The position numbers were made by a program, and so were the translations under genes. From NCBI GenBank assembly GCA_947624375.1, contig CANQKD010000003.1, positions 62,001 to 126,000 on the forward strand: a DNA stretch of 64,000 nucleotides, written 5' to 3'. The stretch is from an uncultured Clostridia bacterium (GTDB taxonomy: Bacteria > Bacillota > Clostridia > Oscillospirales > Ruminococcaceae). The notes beneath the pieces were generated by a model, which had not been told where the DNA came from, searched no databases, and was given only the letters and a program-made list of their open reading frames with translations. Every line of letters starts with the position of its first letter. Position 1 is the first letter of the stretch. Shown here piece by piece: positions 9,105 to 17,139 of the stretch.

Positions 9105-10127
9105 GTGAATATGAATGAAGAACGTTTCAACAGCAAACTTGCTGTTGAAACAGAAAACCAAAGCGAAAATCCGCTGCTTAAAATAGACACCAGTTTCCGT
9201 TCGTACCTGCTGGCGTATACGCGTTCGTTCAGCAATCACGTTGTGGACGGGGTGCTTGACTATGCGTTTGACGCGGATTTTTCCCTGCGGCAGAAGATAA
9301 CGGGACTTTCGGGCTGGGCTAAGCTTTCAAAAGCTATAAACTCTCAGGACGTTACAGAAGAAGCGAAGCTGCTGTTTCTGAAAACCAATCAGGCAGGGTC
9401 GCTCAAATACCCCGAGGTGTATGAAATAGCCAAAAAATGTGCCGAAAGACTGGAACTCAATCTGCCGACGGTGTTTGTAAGAGATGACACAAACAAAAAA
9501 ATGATCTACTCGATAGCAAGCGATATCATCGAGCCGTGCATAGTAATAACAAAAGATCTTATACAAATGTGCACCGCCGAGGAAATACAGGTTCTTATAG
9601 GCAGCGAGTGCGGCAGGATACAGAACCACCACTGCACATACAATCTGGCGTATAAATATTTCAACGCCGATGAAAACGGCTTTATGCCGGTGGAGCAGTC
9701 GTATCAGCAGCCGGTAAGCAACCAGCTTATATATACTTTGTCGCAGTGGGTAAAGCTTGCAGATATCACCGCCGACAGGGCAGGAATGATATGCTGTGAC
9801 GAGCCCGAACGCTATGCCGAGATAATCGCGGGGCTGTATCAGAAAGGCTATGTTGACTATTACGGCAGGACAATGAAAGACCTTAACTTTGAGCACATAG
9901 TTAATATGGCGCAGGTGATACACTACACGGCGGCGAGAGATATATACGTTGAAAGAGACGTTACCGACGAGGAAAAGCGCATACTTGCGGCGGTTGAATT
10001 TCTTAACTGCGACCTGCTTTACAACTGGCGCAGCGAGCTTTCAAGCGAGGGTCTGAATGTTATAAATGGTCAGCTTTGTGATGTGCGCTGCAATATCATC
10101 TTGGGAACTTCAAGTGCGGGGGTGTAA
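9105..10127 (+). CDS. M48-peptidase-like protein lacking zinc ligands (probable pseudoenzyme)
   Basis: 340 aa from GTG 9105, 7 bases after AGGAGG (9092-9097); ATG 9111 is an alternative. The core resembles the soluble M48/Ste24-type domain: AEEIQVLIGSECGRIQNHH lines up with the usual EEIxAVLAHELGHIKNGH. The HExxH motif is SECGR (Ser167, Glu168, Arg171), so both zinc-binding His are gone. The third-ligand region ExxAD reads DITADR (220-225). No signal peptide or clear membrane helix. The gene lies between two dynamin-like GTPase genes with short spacing, so it probably works with them, perhaps as a scaffold or sensor. Function is not known. Confidence 0.7.
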   Translation: MNMNEERFNSKLAVETENQSENPLLKIDTSFRSYLLAYTRSFSNHVVDGVLDYAFDADFSLRQKITGLSGWAKLSKAINSQDVTEEAKLLFLKTNQAGSLKYPEVYEIAKKCAERLELNLPTVFVRDDTNKKMIYSIASDIIEPCIVITKDLIQMCTAEEIQVLIGSECGRIQNHHCTYNLAYKYFNADENGFMPVEQSYQQPVSNQLIYTLSQWVKLADITADRAGMICCDEPERYAEIIAGLYQKGYVDYYGRTMKDLNFEHIVNMAQVIHYTAARDIYVERDVTDEEKRILAAVEFLNCDLLYNWRSELSSEGLNVINGQLCDVRCNIILGTSSAGV

Positions 10128-10133
10128 TGGGAT

Positions 10134-11906
10134 ATGGCTATAAATAATACTATTTACAAGACCGCCGACGGTGACATAACCGCCGTAAGAAAGCACCTTG
10201 ACGAGCTTATTGCAAACAAAGAGCTCAGCGATATTCTTGGCAGCGACTTTGCAGAGGGTCTCAACGTATGGAAAGAGCTTATAAGCAGGCGCTGTGACGA
10301 GCCGTTTACGCTGGTCATACTGGGTGATTTCAAGAGAGGCAAAAGCACCATTATAAACGCACTTCTGGGCAGACCGCTTGCCCCCGTGAACGTTGCCCCC
10401 GAAACATACACAATAAACGAGATATCATACGGCAGCCCGAGCATAAACGCAGTACTTAAAAACGGCGAAAGAATGATGCTGCAAAAGTATGAGATAACGA
10501 GGGAATCTCTTGAAAAGCTGATACCCACGCTTGAGTCGCCGATAGACCACCTTGATATTCGCGACAACGCCGAGATACTGAAAGAGATACGCATTGTTGA
10601 CACGCCCGGACTTTCTGATATTGAAGACCTCGATGAGCAGGTAACAAGCTATCTTATGAACGCCGATGCCATAATTTACGTGGCAAGTGCGCTTCTGCCG
10701 TTCTCTGAGAGTGAGCAGCTGTACTTAGCAAGCCACATTCAGCCGCAAAGGTTCGGTATGCTGTATGTTCTTGTAAATATGCTTGACGCGCTGAGTTCCC
10801 GTGAAGACGTTGAAAAGATCATGGCGCGCATCTCACAAAAGAGCGAGGCTATAGTGCCGAATGCTTTTGTTTACGGTATAAGCGCGGAAGAAGAATTTCG
10901 GCGCAAGTGCGGTATAAAATCTAACGTACAGAACGATTTTTCGGACTATTACGAAGCGGAATTTTTGAAATTTGAGGTATCGCTGAAACGTGATATAATC
11001 TTGCAAAAAGACATTATCCGCAAGAAGAGAGTGCTGGCGATGCTCGATCAGATGCTGCGCGAAACGCACGCAAAAATACATATATTCTCAGATATGTCTG
11101 CGCTCGATCAGAAAAAGTTTGAGCAGATGACTCAGGATTTTGAGCAGCAGTGCAGCACTATCTCGGCTTTTCTTGATACGAAGAAACCCGACATTCATCT
11201 GAACATTCTTGAAATGCAGCAGGAAGCCGAGCTTTGGATGTATGAGTTCTTTGCAAAGCTGCGTGAAAGCGTGCTGGAATGCAGACCTACCGAATCGGAG
11301 GACGATATTGCGGCAGAGGACGTTGAAAAGTATTTTTACTCGTACCTTATGGACAAGGTGGGCGAGGCTTACCGCACCTGCCTTGAAATACACAGCTCGC
11401 GCATGAACGACCTTATCGAGAGGATAAGCGAGCAGCTTGCCGACAAACTGGGAATTTCAGAGCTTGCAGAAGTATCGCACGCAAATTCTGTTGACAGGAT
11501 ACTCAGCGATGTTAAGAAAAAAGTTGCGCACTCGGTAATGAACGTTGCACAGACGGGCACGAGCGAGACTTTCCCGTCGGGCACGATGTCGTCGTTCAAG
11601 AACATTCTGAAAAAGAAAAAGCGCACCGACATAATCGACATTGCGCTTGAAAACTATGACGACATACGCAACAACACGGTCAAGGACATAAAAGCCGCGT
11701 ATCAGGATCTTGAAGCGAAGGCGGTGGCGCGGCTGGAGGGCATTTGCAACCACCAGATAGAGCTTGGCAGGAACACGTTCGTTCAGGCGAAAGAGATGAT
11801 GGGCAGTTTTGACAACAAGACTATCTCTGAAACGCTTGACAAGGCAAACTCAACTATAATAAAAGCCTCGAAGCTGCTTGTTAAATACGACCTGCCGGAT
11901 ATGTAA
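10134..11906 (+). CDS. Second bacterial dynamin-like GTPase, without hydrophobic hairpin
   Basis: 590 aa, starting 6 bases after the previous stop. G1 GDFKRGKS (64-71), G3 DTPG (156-159), switch region VAPETYTINE. The P-loop closely matches that of the 702-aa GTPase (GxFKRGKSTxINALLG). The rest is predicted helical stalk. Unlike its partner it has no evident membrane hairpin, and it ends in an amphipathic-looking stretch (IIKASKLLVKYDL). Unequal dynamin pairs encoded together are known in bacteria (for example LeoA/LeoBC-type or fused DynA); a hetero-oligomer with one membrane-active partner is the inference. Last gene before a strong terminator. Confidence 0.83.
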   Translation: MAINNTIYKTADGDITAVRKHLDELIANKELSDILGSDFAEGLNVWKELISRRCDEPFTLVILGDFKRGKSTIINALLGRPLAPVNVAPETYTINEISYGSPSINAVLKNGERMMLQKYEITRESLEKLIPTLESPIDHLDIRDNAEILKEIRIVDTPGLSDIEDLDEQVTSYLMNADAIIYVASALLPFSESEQLYLASHIQPQRFGMLYVLVNMLDALSSREDVEKIMARISQKSEAIVPNAFVYGISAEEEFRRKCGIKSNVQNDFSDYYEAEFLKFEVSLKRDIILQKDIIRKKRVLAMLDQMLRETHAKIHIFSDMSALDQKKFEQMTQDFEQQCSTISAFLDTKKPDIHLNILEMQQEAELWMYEFFAKLRESVLECRPTESEDDIAAEDVEKYFYSYLMDKVGEAYRTCLEIHSSRMNDLIERISEQLADKLGISELAEVSHANSVDRILSDVKKKVAHSVMNVAQTGTSETFPSGTMSSFKNILKKKKRTDIIDIALENYDDIRNNTVKDIKAAYQDLEAKAVARLEGICNHQIELGRNTFVQAKEMMGSFDNKTISETLDKANSTIIKASKLLVKYDLPDM

Positions 11907-11920
11907 CAGCAAAATACAAA

Positions 11921-11953
11921 CGGACAGCGCAAAATGCGTTGTCCGATTTTTTG
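11921..11953 (+). terminator. Terminator of the dynamin operon
   Basis: CGGACAGCGC / GCGTTGTCCG stem with a five-base loop, then a T run. Confidence 0.85.
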
Positions 11954-12022
11954 TACCGCAAACGAAGATTTATTTGAACGCGTTCACCGCACCACAGTAC
12001 GCAAAACTCTTTATTCATGTCA

Positions 12023-12087
12023 AAAAAGGAAAAGTTTTCGATCAAGCCTTTTTCAAAAGGCTTGCGGGGCGTGGGGCAGAGCCCCAC
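12023..12087 (-). repeat. Partial inverted copy of the 110-bp hairpin repeat
   Basis: Reverse complement matches 19445-19505: a GGGGC/GCCCC hairpin, then AAGCCTTTT/AAAAGGCTT hairpin, then GATCGAAAACTTTT. The copy stops there, without the TTGACAGG and CTCCGCAGG part. Confidence 0.6.
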
Positions 12088-12110
12088 AAACACAGCGTGC
12101 GCGCCGCTGC

Positions 12111-12287
12111 TAGAGGTTAGAAGTGAGACGTCAGAAGTTAGAAACGGTTTTTAAGGCTTTGCGACAGTCTTCCATACCTGCAATTTACAAGAAGCAGGAG
12201 GCAAGAAATTTCTTTTTACAGTTTAGCGCGAATTTTTCCAAACGCTCGTCTTGCCTCTTGCCTCTAGTTATCTTGCTTCTAAAAGCT
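12111..12287 (+). repeat. Dispersed GTTAGAAG-type repeat, copy A
   Basis: It starts with phased GTTAGAAGTGAGA-like heptamers, then AAGGCTTTGCGAC, CATACCTG and an AGGCAAGA...TCTTGCCT hairpin. Copies B (61757-61934) and C (62062-62162, inverted) carry the same blocks in the same order. Confidence 0.6.
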
Positions 12288-12710
12288 GAGCCTCCCCTTT
12301 GAGAAGGTCTTGACTTTCTTGCCTGCGCGCGCTTGCGTGCGCAATTGCTTTATAAAAGTTCGCGCTTATGTGCCATATGTGAAACTATTCAACTACACTG
12401 TACTCGATTATGAACTTCTCATATTGTACGGCGTTCCAGAATGGAACGCGGAAAGTTTGATATAACTACTACTAGGGAACGCCCTCTCTTGCATGGGCGT
12501 AGCGTTCCCAAAGGGAACGCCCGAAGAATTTTTCGCCCCCAAAAATAAAAGCGAAAAATTCTTCCCCCGCGGTCGCTTACGACCGCTACACCCATTTGCG
12601 GAGCGCCCGCCGTATGAGGATTTCGCCGTGCTGCGGTAGCGTGTGCAAGCGAACGCAGGCGACAAAGGGCTTTCCGCCCGGCGTATGCTTGCATACGCTG
12701 TGACCCATGA

Positions 12711-12820
12711 CGCCCCTTTTTCAAAAGGGGCGATCGAAAACTTTTAGTTTCTTGACAGGAATTTAAAATTTTGCGTACTGTGTAATAGTGAGTTGCTCCG
12801 CAGGGTGCACGCAAGCACAA
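12711..12820 (+). repeat. 110-bp hairpin repeat, full copy 1
   Basis: A perfect CGCCCCTTTT/AAAAGGGGCG hairpin, then GATCGAAAACTTTTAGTTTC, TTGACAGG, GTACTGTG, GCTCCGCAGG and a GTGC/GCAC hairpin. It aligns without large gaps to 19471-19583 in the same orientation. Confidence 0.65.
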
Positions 12821-12840
12821 ATCTTAATTTATGATACAAA

Positions 12841-12873
12841 CAACGCTCCGATGAATTTATCATCGGAGCGTTG
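12841..12873 (-). terminator. Terminator of gapA
   Basis: A perfect 14-bp stem (CAACGCTCCGATGA with its complement) and 5-base loop, just downstream of the gapA stop on the minus strand. The T tract is short. Confidence 0.75.
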
Positions 12874-12889
12874 CTATTCGCGTATTTAA

Positions 12890-13927
12890 TTAGTTGAGTT
12901 CTGCGAAATACTTGATAGTTCTTACCATCTGAGAAGTATAGGAGTTCTCGTTATCGTACCAAGAAACTACCTGTACTTCATACAGATCGTCAGCAACCTT
13001 AGCTACCATGGTCTGAGTAGCATCGAAGAGAGAACCGTACTTCATGCCGATAACATCGGAAGAAACGATAGGATCTTCGTTGTAGCCGTAAGACTCGGAA
13101 GCAGCAGCTTTCATAGCAGCGTTGATGCCTTCCTTAGTAACATCGGTACCCTTAACAACAGCGGTAAGGATAGTGGTAGAACCTGTAGGAACAGGAACTC
13201 TCTGAGCAGAACCGATAAGCTTACCGTTCAGCTCGGGGATAACAAGACCTATAGCCTTAGCAGCACCTGTAGAGTTAGGAACTATGTTAGCAGCGCCTGC
13301 TCTTGCTCTTCTCATATCGCCCTTGCGGTGAGGACCGTCAAGTATCATCTGGTCGCCGGTGTAAGCGTGGATAGTGCTCATGATACCGCTCTGGATAGGA
13401 GCATAATCGTTAAGAGCCTTAGCCATAGGAGCGAGGCAGTTGGTGGTGCATGATGCAGCAGAAATGATCTGGTCATCAGCGGTAAGGGTCTTTTCGTTTA
13501 CGGAATAAACGATGGTCTTGAGGTCGTTGCCTGCGGGAGCAGAGATAACTACTTTTTTAGCGCCTGCATTGATGTGCGCCATAGACTTGTCCTTAGAGCA
13601 GTAGAAACCTGTGCACTCGAGAACAACGTCAACGCCTATTTCGCCCCAAGGGAGCTCGGCAGCGTTAGCCTTTGCGTAGATGGTAAGTGTCTTGCCGTCA
13701 ACAGTGATAGTGCCTGCTTCGTCATCAGCGGAAACAGTGTGAAGATTATCACCTATTTTGCCGCAGTAACCGCCCTGAGCGGTATCATACTTCAGCAGGT
13801 TAGCGAGCATAGAAGGCTTGGTAAGGTCGTTGATAGCAACTACCTCGTAACCCTCAGCGCCAAACATCTGTCTGAATGCGAGACGGCCGATACGGCCAAA
13901 GCCATTGATTGCAACTTTAACTGACAT
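12890..13927 (-). CDS. gapA: Glyceraldehyde-3-phosphate dehydrogenase, NAD-dependent
   Basis: 345 aa from ATG 13927, with AGGAGGT at 13938-13944; the frame is open further up but has no ribosome site. Rossmann motif INGFGRIGR (8-16), catalytic SAASCTTN with Cys160, and the C-terminal WYDNENSY block. It makes 1,3-bisphosphoglycerate in glycolysis, in the cytosol. Monocistronic with its own strong promoter and terminator. Codon use looks highly adapted, as expected for an abundant enzyme. Confidence 0.97.
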   Translation of the reverse strand: MSVKVAINGFGRIGRLAFRQMFGAEGYEVVAINDLTKPSMLANLLKYDTAQGGYCGKIGDNLHTVSADDEAGTITVDGKTLTIYAKANAAELPWGEIGVDVVLECTGFYCSKDKSMAHINAGAKKVVISAPAGNDLKTIVYSVNEKTLTADDQIISAASCTTNCLAPMAKALNDYAPIQSGIMSTIHAYTGDQMILDGPHRKGDMRRARAGAANIVPNSTGAAKAIGLVIPELNGKLIGSAQRVPVPTGSTTILTAVVKGTDVTKEGINAAMKAAASESYGYNEDPIVSSDVIGMKYGSLFDATQTMVAKVADDLYEVQVVSWYDNENSYTSQMVRTIKYFAELN

Positions 13928-13963
13928 ATATAGTTTACCTCCTAGAGAAATTCTTATATAAAT

Positions 13964-13992
13964 ATTATACAACATTTGCTTTACATTTGCAA
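13964..13992 (-). promoter_or_regulatory. gapA promoter
   Basis: Reading the minus strand: TTGCAA (13992-13987), 17-bp spacer, TATAAT (13969-13964). Confidence 0.65.
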
Positions 13993-14158
13993 GTCTTTTC
14001 AGAAAATTTTCTTATATATTTCAGGAAAGTTATATATGTATTTTTTACCACAATTGGGGCAGTAATATATATTGCCGCAAATTTTATAAGTCACAGCGGC
14101 TCCGCAGGCTTTGCGACAGCAAAATTTATAAAAAGTTCATATATTTTACGACACAAAA

Positions 14159-14167
14159 TGATATAAT
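14159..14167 (+). promoter_or_regulatory. Extended -10 promoter of the kinase-like gene
   Basis: TGATATAAT at 14159-14167 is a TGn-extended -10. No good -35 is seen at the right distance. It lies 35 bases upstream of the start. Confidence 0.4.
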
Positions 14168-14202
14168 TAGACAAGCAGATAATTTACCCAAAGGTGAAGA
14201 AT

Positions 14203-15291
14203 ATGAAAAAAGAATTTTTAGATGTAATAAAAAAGCTGTACGGAGACGATTCAAAGGTAATAGTGACCGACAGCAAACTTGCGACCGTATATTCCAGCTG
14301 CCCCTCGCTGGTCGAGAATGTGACGGCAGATATGTTCTGCCGCAGCAGCATTGCGCCCATGGACAACCAAGGCATATTCCCGATAAAGGAAAAGACGGTG
14401 CTTTCGCTTGTGCTGGGTGGGATGTTCTATGCCGCGACAGTAACGCCGTTTTGCGATGGCGAAGAGACCTACTACCGCATAGAGCTTACCGACAACATGG
14501 ACTACATCAGGCTCAGCGGCGGTCTGCGGACGTACCTGTCTGAGATGATAAACGTTTCCGAGATGCGAAAGGCGGTGGCAAGCATATACGCCGGCAAGCT
14601 TCTTGCAGAGCAGGAGACAGGCGAGCCCGACGGTGTTACCGGAAAGCTCTCTGACAAGGGCTGCAACGCGATACTCAGGGCAATAGTGAACAAAGAAGAG
14701 CTGCTTTGCTACACCACCTCAGAGCCTGAGTGCAAAACGGTCGACCTTGGCGCTCTCACGCAGGATATATGCAGGCTGTGCACGCTGAAACTTTCATTTG
14801 CAACGGGCAGAAACTGGCAAGTTACCTGTGACGTACAGCAGGGCTGCACCGCGGTGTGCAAGGGTGAGCGTTTTGCGGCGGTGCTGCTCAACCTTATAGA
14901 AAACGCTCTGATATACAACATTTCAGAAGACAAGCAGGTTCACGTTACGGCAGAGAACAAGCATGGCGAGGTGCGCGTTTCGGTTACTGACAACGGCGTG
15001 GGAATGAGCCTTGATGCGATAGAAAAGGCATTCACACCGTATGCGCTGTGCCAGCCCGGGGAGACCCATGGCTGTCTGGGACTGCCGCTTGCGAACGTTT
15101 TCGCTAAGACATACGGCGGCAGTGCAGGCATACTCTCGCACGTTGACGAAGGCACAACGGTAACGCTTCGGCTGCCATACAGCGACGAGCCTGTAAACGA
15201 CTGCTTCTCGCCGAGGGAAGTATACAGCGGCGACAGGTTCTCACAGCTGAGTATTTACTTATCGCGCATAATCGACCGCGAGAATATGTAA
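14203..15291 (+). CDS. Histidine-kinase-like ATPase without the phospho-acceptor His
   Basis: 362 aa from ATG 14203; AAAGGTGA sits just upstream and a GTG at 14194 is the alternative. The C-terminal half is a full GHKL ATPase: N box NLIENA, G1 DNGVGM, F box AFTPY, G2 GLPLA region. The dimerisation-region line SGGLRTYLSEM looks like the usual SHELRTPL motif with Gly106 in place of His. No membrane helix and no response regulator nearby. The N-terminal 100 aa is of unknown type. It may be a pseudokinase, or may phosphorylate a partner, as anti-sigma-type GHKL proteins do. It stands alone, convergent with the surface-protein genes. Confidence 0.7.
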   Translation: MKKEFLDVIKKLYGDDSKVIVTDSKLATVYSSCPSLVENVTADMFCRSSIAPMDNQGIFPIKEKTVLSLVLGGMFYAATVTPFCDGEETYYRIELTDNMDYIRLSGGLRTYLSEMINVSEMRKAVASIYAGKLLAEQETGEPDGVTGKLSDKGCNAILRAIVNKEELLCYTTSEPECKTVDLGALTQDICRLCTLKLSFATGRNWQVTCDVQQGCTAVCKGERFAAVLLNLIENALIYNISEDKQVHVTAENKHGEVRVSVTDNGVGMSLDAIEKAFTPYALCQPGETHGCLGLPLANVFAKTYGGSAGILSHVDEGTTVTLRLPYSDEPVNDCFSPREVYSGDRFSQLSIYLSRIIDRENM

Positions 15292-15295
15292 CAAA

Positions 15296-15322
15296 AAAGA
15301 CCCCACGAAAAGTGAGGTCTTT
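15296..15322. terminator. Bidirectional terminator
   Basis: AAAGACCCCAC / GTGAGGTCTTT stem with a GAAAA loop. It lies between the converging kinase-like and surface-protein genes, with a better T tail for the minus strand. Confidence 0.75.
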
Positions 15323-15336
15323 AAATTTGCTATAAA

Positions 15337-15999
15337 TTACTTGCTCTTCTTGGTAGCAACTACAGCAACGCCTGCGAGTGCAAGACCTGCCAGTGCCAGA
15401 CCTGCGGTAGAACCGGTGTTGGGGTTCTTAGGAGCTTCTGTAGGAGTCTCGGTCGGAGTCTCTGTAGGAGTCTCAGTCGGAGTTTCATCTGCGCCGCCGA
15501 TAAGTTCAACACCTGTGAGCTTCATGCTTGCATCAGCAGAAGACCAGTTCTGGAACCATACCTGAGCATAAGTATCGGTATTTACGAATGTCAGATCAAG
15601 CTCAACAGTGTAAACGCCGTCTTCAACCTTAGTCCAAGTCAAAGGCTTAACGCCGTCCTGGAAGCTTATCTCGGTGCTAGCCCAACCTGTGCTCTCGCTG
15701 TTGAGACCAACGCCGCCGCCTACCCAAACATCGCCTGGGATAGCCTTCTGAGCATCAGCTTCGTCTATTGAAACGGTGAGCTTTGCCTTGTTGTAGGTAA
15801 GAACTTCGTCAATAGTATCGAACAGACCGATCTGATTGCCGTCATCATCTGCGCCGAACAGTGCAACAGAATAATTCTCTTTACCCTCTTCCTGAGAGAT
15901 CTTGTCAGCAGGTACAGAGTAATCTGCGCTAGCCGAGACAGCCATAGTTGCAGCAACTGCACAAGCAGCCAGAGCCGCAAAAATTCTTCTCAATTTCAT
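15337..15999 (-). CDS. Secreted NPNTG-anchored surface protein (paralog 1 of 3)
   Basis: 220 aa from ATG 15999 (GGAGG at 16009-16013). Signal peptide about 1-27 (MKLRRIFAALAACAVAA...) is identical to that of the next gene. One compact domain of about 150 aa follows, probably beta-sandwich, with Trp/Gly-rich lines (WVGGGVGLNS, VWFQNWSS). Then a (TETP)n linker and a sorting signal: NPNTG, a hydrophobic GLALAGLALAGVAVVA segment and a KKSK tail. Sortase-type attachment to the wall is the reading; no sortase gene is in the window. The Trp-rich face suggests glycan binding, but no known module is recognised. Confidence 0.7.
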   Translation of the reverse strand: MKLRRIFAALAACAVAATMAVSASADYSVPADKISQEEGKENYSVALFGADDDGNQIGLFDTIDEVLTYNKAKLTVSIDEADAQKAIPGDVWVGGGVGLNSESTGWASTEISFQDGVKPLTWTKVEDGVYTVELDLTFVNTDTYAQVWFQNWSSADASMKLTGVELIGGADETPTETPTETPTETPTEAPKNPNTGSTAGLALAGLALAGVAVVATKKSK

Positions 16000-16067
16000 T
16001 GTTTTTTCCTCCATATTTCAAAATAGATCATCATACGCGGCATATCTCATGCCGATGTACTAATTTA

Positions 16068-16096
16068 ATTTTACTCTGTTTTTTGCGATTTGTCAA
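16068..16096 (-). promoter_or_regulatory. Promoter of surface-protein paralog 1
   Basis: Minus strand: TTGACA (16096-16091), 17-bp spacer, TAAAAT (16073-16068). Confidence 0.65.
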
Positions 16097-16172
16097 CCCG
16101 TTTTGCAAACTACAAATAACGAAAATAATCGCGCTGATTTAGCTATTTTGCATAAGTAAACGATTGCACATA

Positions 16173-16202
16173 AAAAGGAGACCGCCAAAGCAGCCTCCTT
16201 TT
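16173..16202 (-). terminator. Terminator of surface-protein paralog 2
   Basis: AAAAGGAG...CTCCTTTT stem around GCC/GGC pairing with a CAAA loop; T run on the minus strand. The sequence resembles the terminator at 17094-17124, in line with tandem duplication. Confidence 0.7.
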
Positions 16203-16219
16203 GATATTCACAAGCTGAA

Positions 16220-16930
16220 TTACTTGCTCTTCTTGGCAGCAACTACAGCAACGCCTGCGAGTGCAAGACCTGCCAGTGCGAGGCCTGCGGTAGAACCGGT
16301 ATCAGGGTTCTTAGGAGCTTCGGGTGTTGCAGGAGCTTCAGGCTCAGCAGGAGCTTCGGGTTCAGCAGGCTCTTCAGCAGCAGGGAATGTCTTCAGAGCG
16401 CTGCCGTCTTTGCCGAGCAGAGACAGTGACTCGATCTCCATGCCCTTTGTAGGACCCCACCAAAGAACTACTGCAACCTGTCCCCAGGTGCCGTCATTGC
16501 CTGAAACGCTGTCAGCGGTAAAGCAAGGCTCTTCGTCAAGTCTGGTTATAGTGCGGGTAGAATCGTCAAGAGTGATCTCTTTGCCTGCATCTGCATTGCC
16601 CCATTCTTTCTGAGCCCAGCCGTCAGTGGTGTTCCATACGAGACCGCCGCCAACGCCTGCTGCTTCAGCGATGTAGTTATCGATAGAATCCTGAGTAAAT
16701 GTAACAGAAGCGCCATAAATGTCTTCAGCCTTTACGCCATCGAGAACGCCGGGAGCAGCAAGATTCAGGCTCCAGATGCCCTGACTATCATCATTTAAGC
16801 CGGGAGTAACAGCATCGCCCATGCCGAGGTCGCCCGTTACAGGAGCAACGAATGCAGCATTTGCCGAGACAGCCATAGTTGCAGCAACTGCACAAGCAGC
16901 CAGAGCCGCAAAAATTCTTCTCAATTTCAT
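16220..16930 (-). CDS. Secreted NPDTG-anchored surface protein (paralog 2 of 3)
   Basis: 236 aa from ATG 16930, with a GGAGG site just upstream. Same signal peptide as paralog 1. Its single domain has matching landmarks: GVGGGLVWNTTDGWAQKEW and VVLWWGPTKG, then an IESLSLLG strand as in paralog 1 (LTGVELIG). Linker of Ala-Glu-Pro-Ala repeats, then NPDTG, hydrophobic segment and KKSK. Overall domain similarity to paralog 1 is low except at the Trp/Gly landmarks, so duplication is old or the domain evolves fast. Own promoter and terminator. Confidence 0.7.
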   Translation of the reverse strand: MKLRRIFAALAACAVAATMAVSANAAFVAPVTGDLGMGDAVTPGLNDDSQGIWSLNLAAPGVLDGVKAEDIYGASVTFTQDSIDNYIAEAAGVGGGLVWNTTDGWAQKEWGNADAGKEITLDDSTRTITRLDEEPCFTADSVSGNDGTWGQVAVVLWWGPTKGMEIESLSLLGKDGSALKTFPAAEEPAEPEAPAEPEAPATPEAPKNPDTGSTAGLALAGLALAGVAVVAAKKSK

Positions 16931-16992
16931 TGTTTTTTCCTCCAAAAATAAATTTTCGTAGATGGTATGCAATCACACCAATACATATAAAT

Positions 16993-17021
16993 ATTGTACT
17001 ATATTTTAAGCGGTTTGTCAA
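16993..17021 (-). promoter_or_regulatory. Promoter of surface-protein paralog 2
   Basis: Minus strand: TTGACA (17021-17016), 17-bp spacer, TACAAT (16998-16993). Confidence 0.65.
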
Positions 17022-17093
17022 TCGTTTTCGCGTTCAAAGCATAACGAAAAAGTTTATGTTAATTTAGTTACATTGCACAAGAATATTACACAA

Positions 17094-17124
17094 AAAAGGA
17101 AGCCGCCAAAAGCAGCTTCCCTTT
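17094..17124 (-). terminator. Terminator of surface-protein paralog 3
   Basis: AAGGAAGCCGC / GCAGCTTCC stem with CAAAA loop, T run on the minus strand. Confidence 0.7.
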
Positions 17125-17139
17125 AATGTATGGGTCAAA

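Larger units (their letters stand above)
11954..12840. repeat. Roughly 0.9-kb non-coding mosaic of repeats and perfect hairpins
   Basis: No supportable gene. It contains an inverted partial copy of the 110-bp repeat (12023-12087), one copy of the GTTAGAAG-type repeat (12111-12287) and a full copy of the 110-bp repeat (12711-12820). Between them is a string of perfect hairpins: 12431-12449, 12502-12520, 12523-12564 (14-bp arms), 12569-12586 and 12681-12698. Several segments are shared with the other mosaic at 18.7-19.6 kb. Frames in it (for example minus strand 12419-12820) have no ribosome site and follow the hairpins. Confidence 0.7.

Noticed and set aside
9600-9617. Active M48 metalloprotease between the dynamin genes
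   Set aside because: Both zinc-binding His of HExxH are replaced (SECGR).
12431-12586. Closely spaced repeats as a CRISPR array
   Set aside because: The units are palindromes of different sequence without equal repeats and unique spacers, and no cas gene is in the window.
12419-12820. 133-codon minus-strand frame in the repeat mosaic
   Set aside because: Follows the hairpin repeats, has no ribosome site and low-complexity Arg/Ala/Gly-rich product.
11954-12840. tRNA or other classic RNA gene in the large gap
   Set aside because: No cloverleaf with a TTCGA-type T-loop and acceptor stem, nor rRNA-like sequence, could be read; only repeats were seen.
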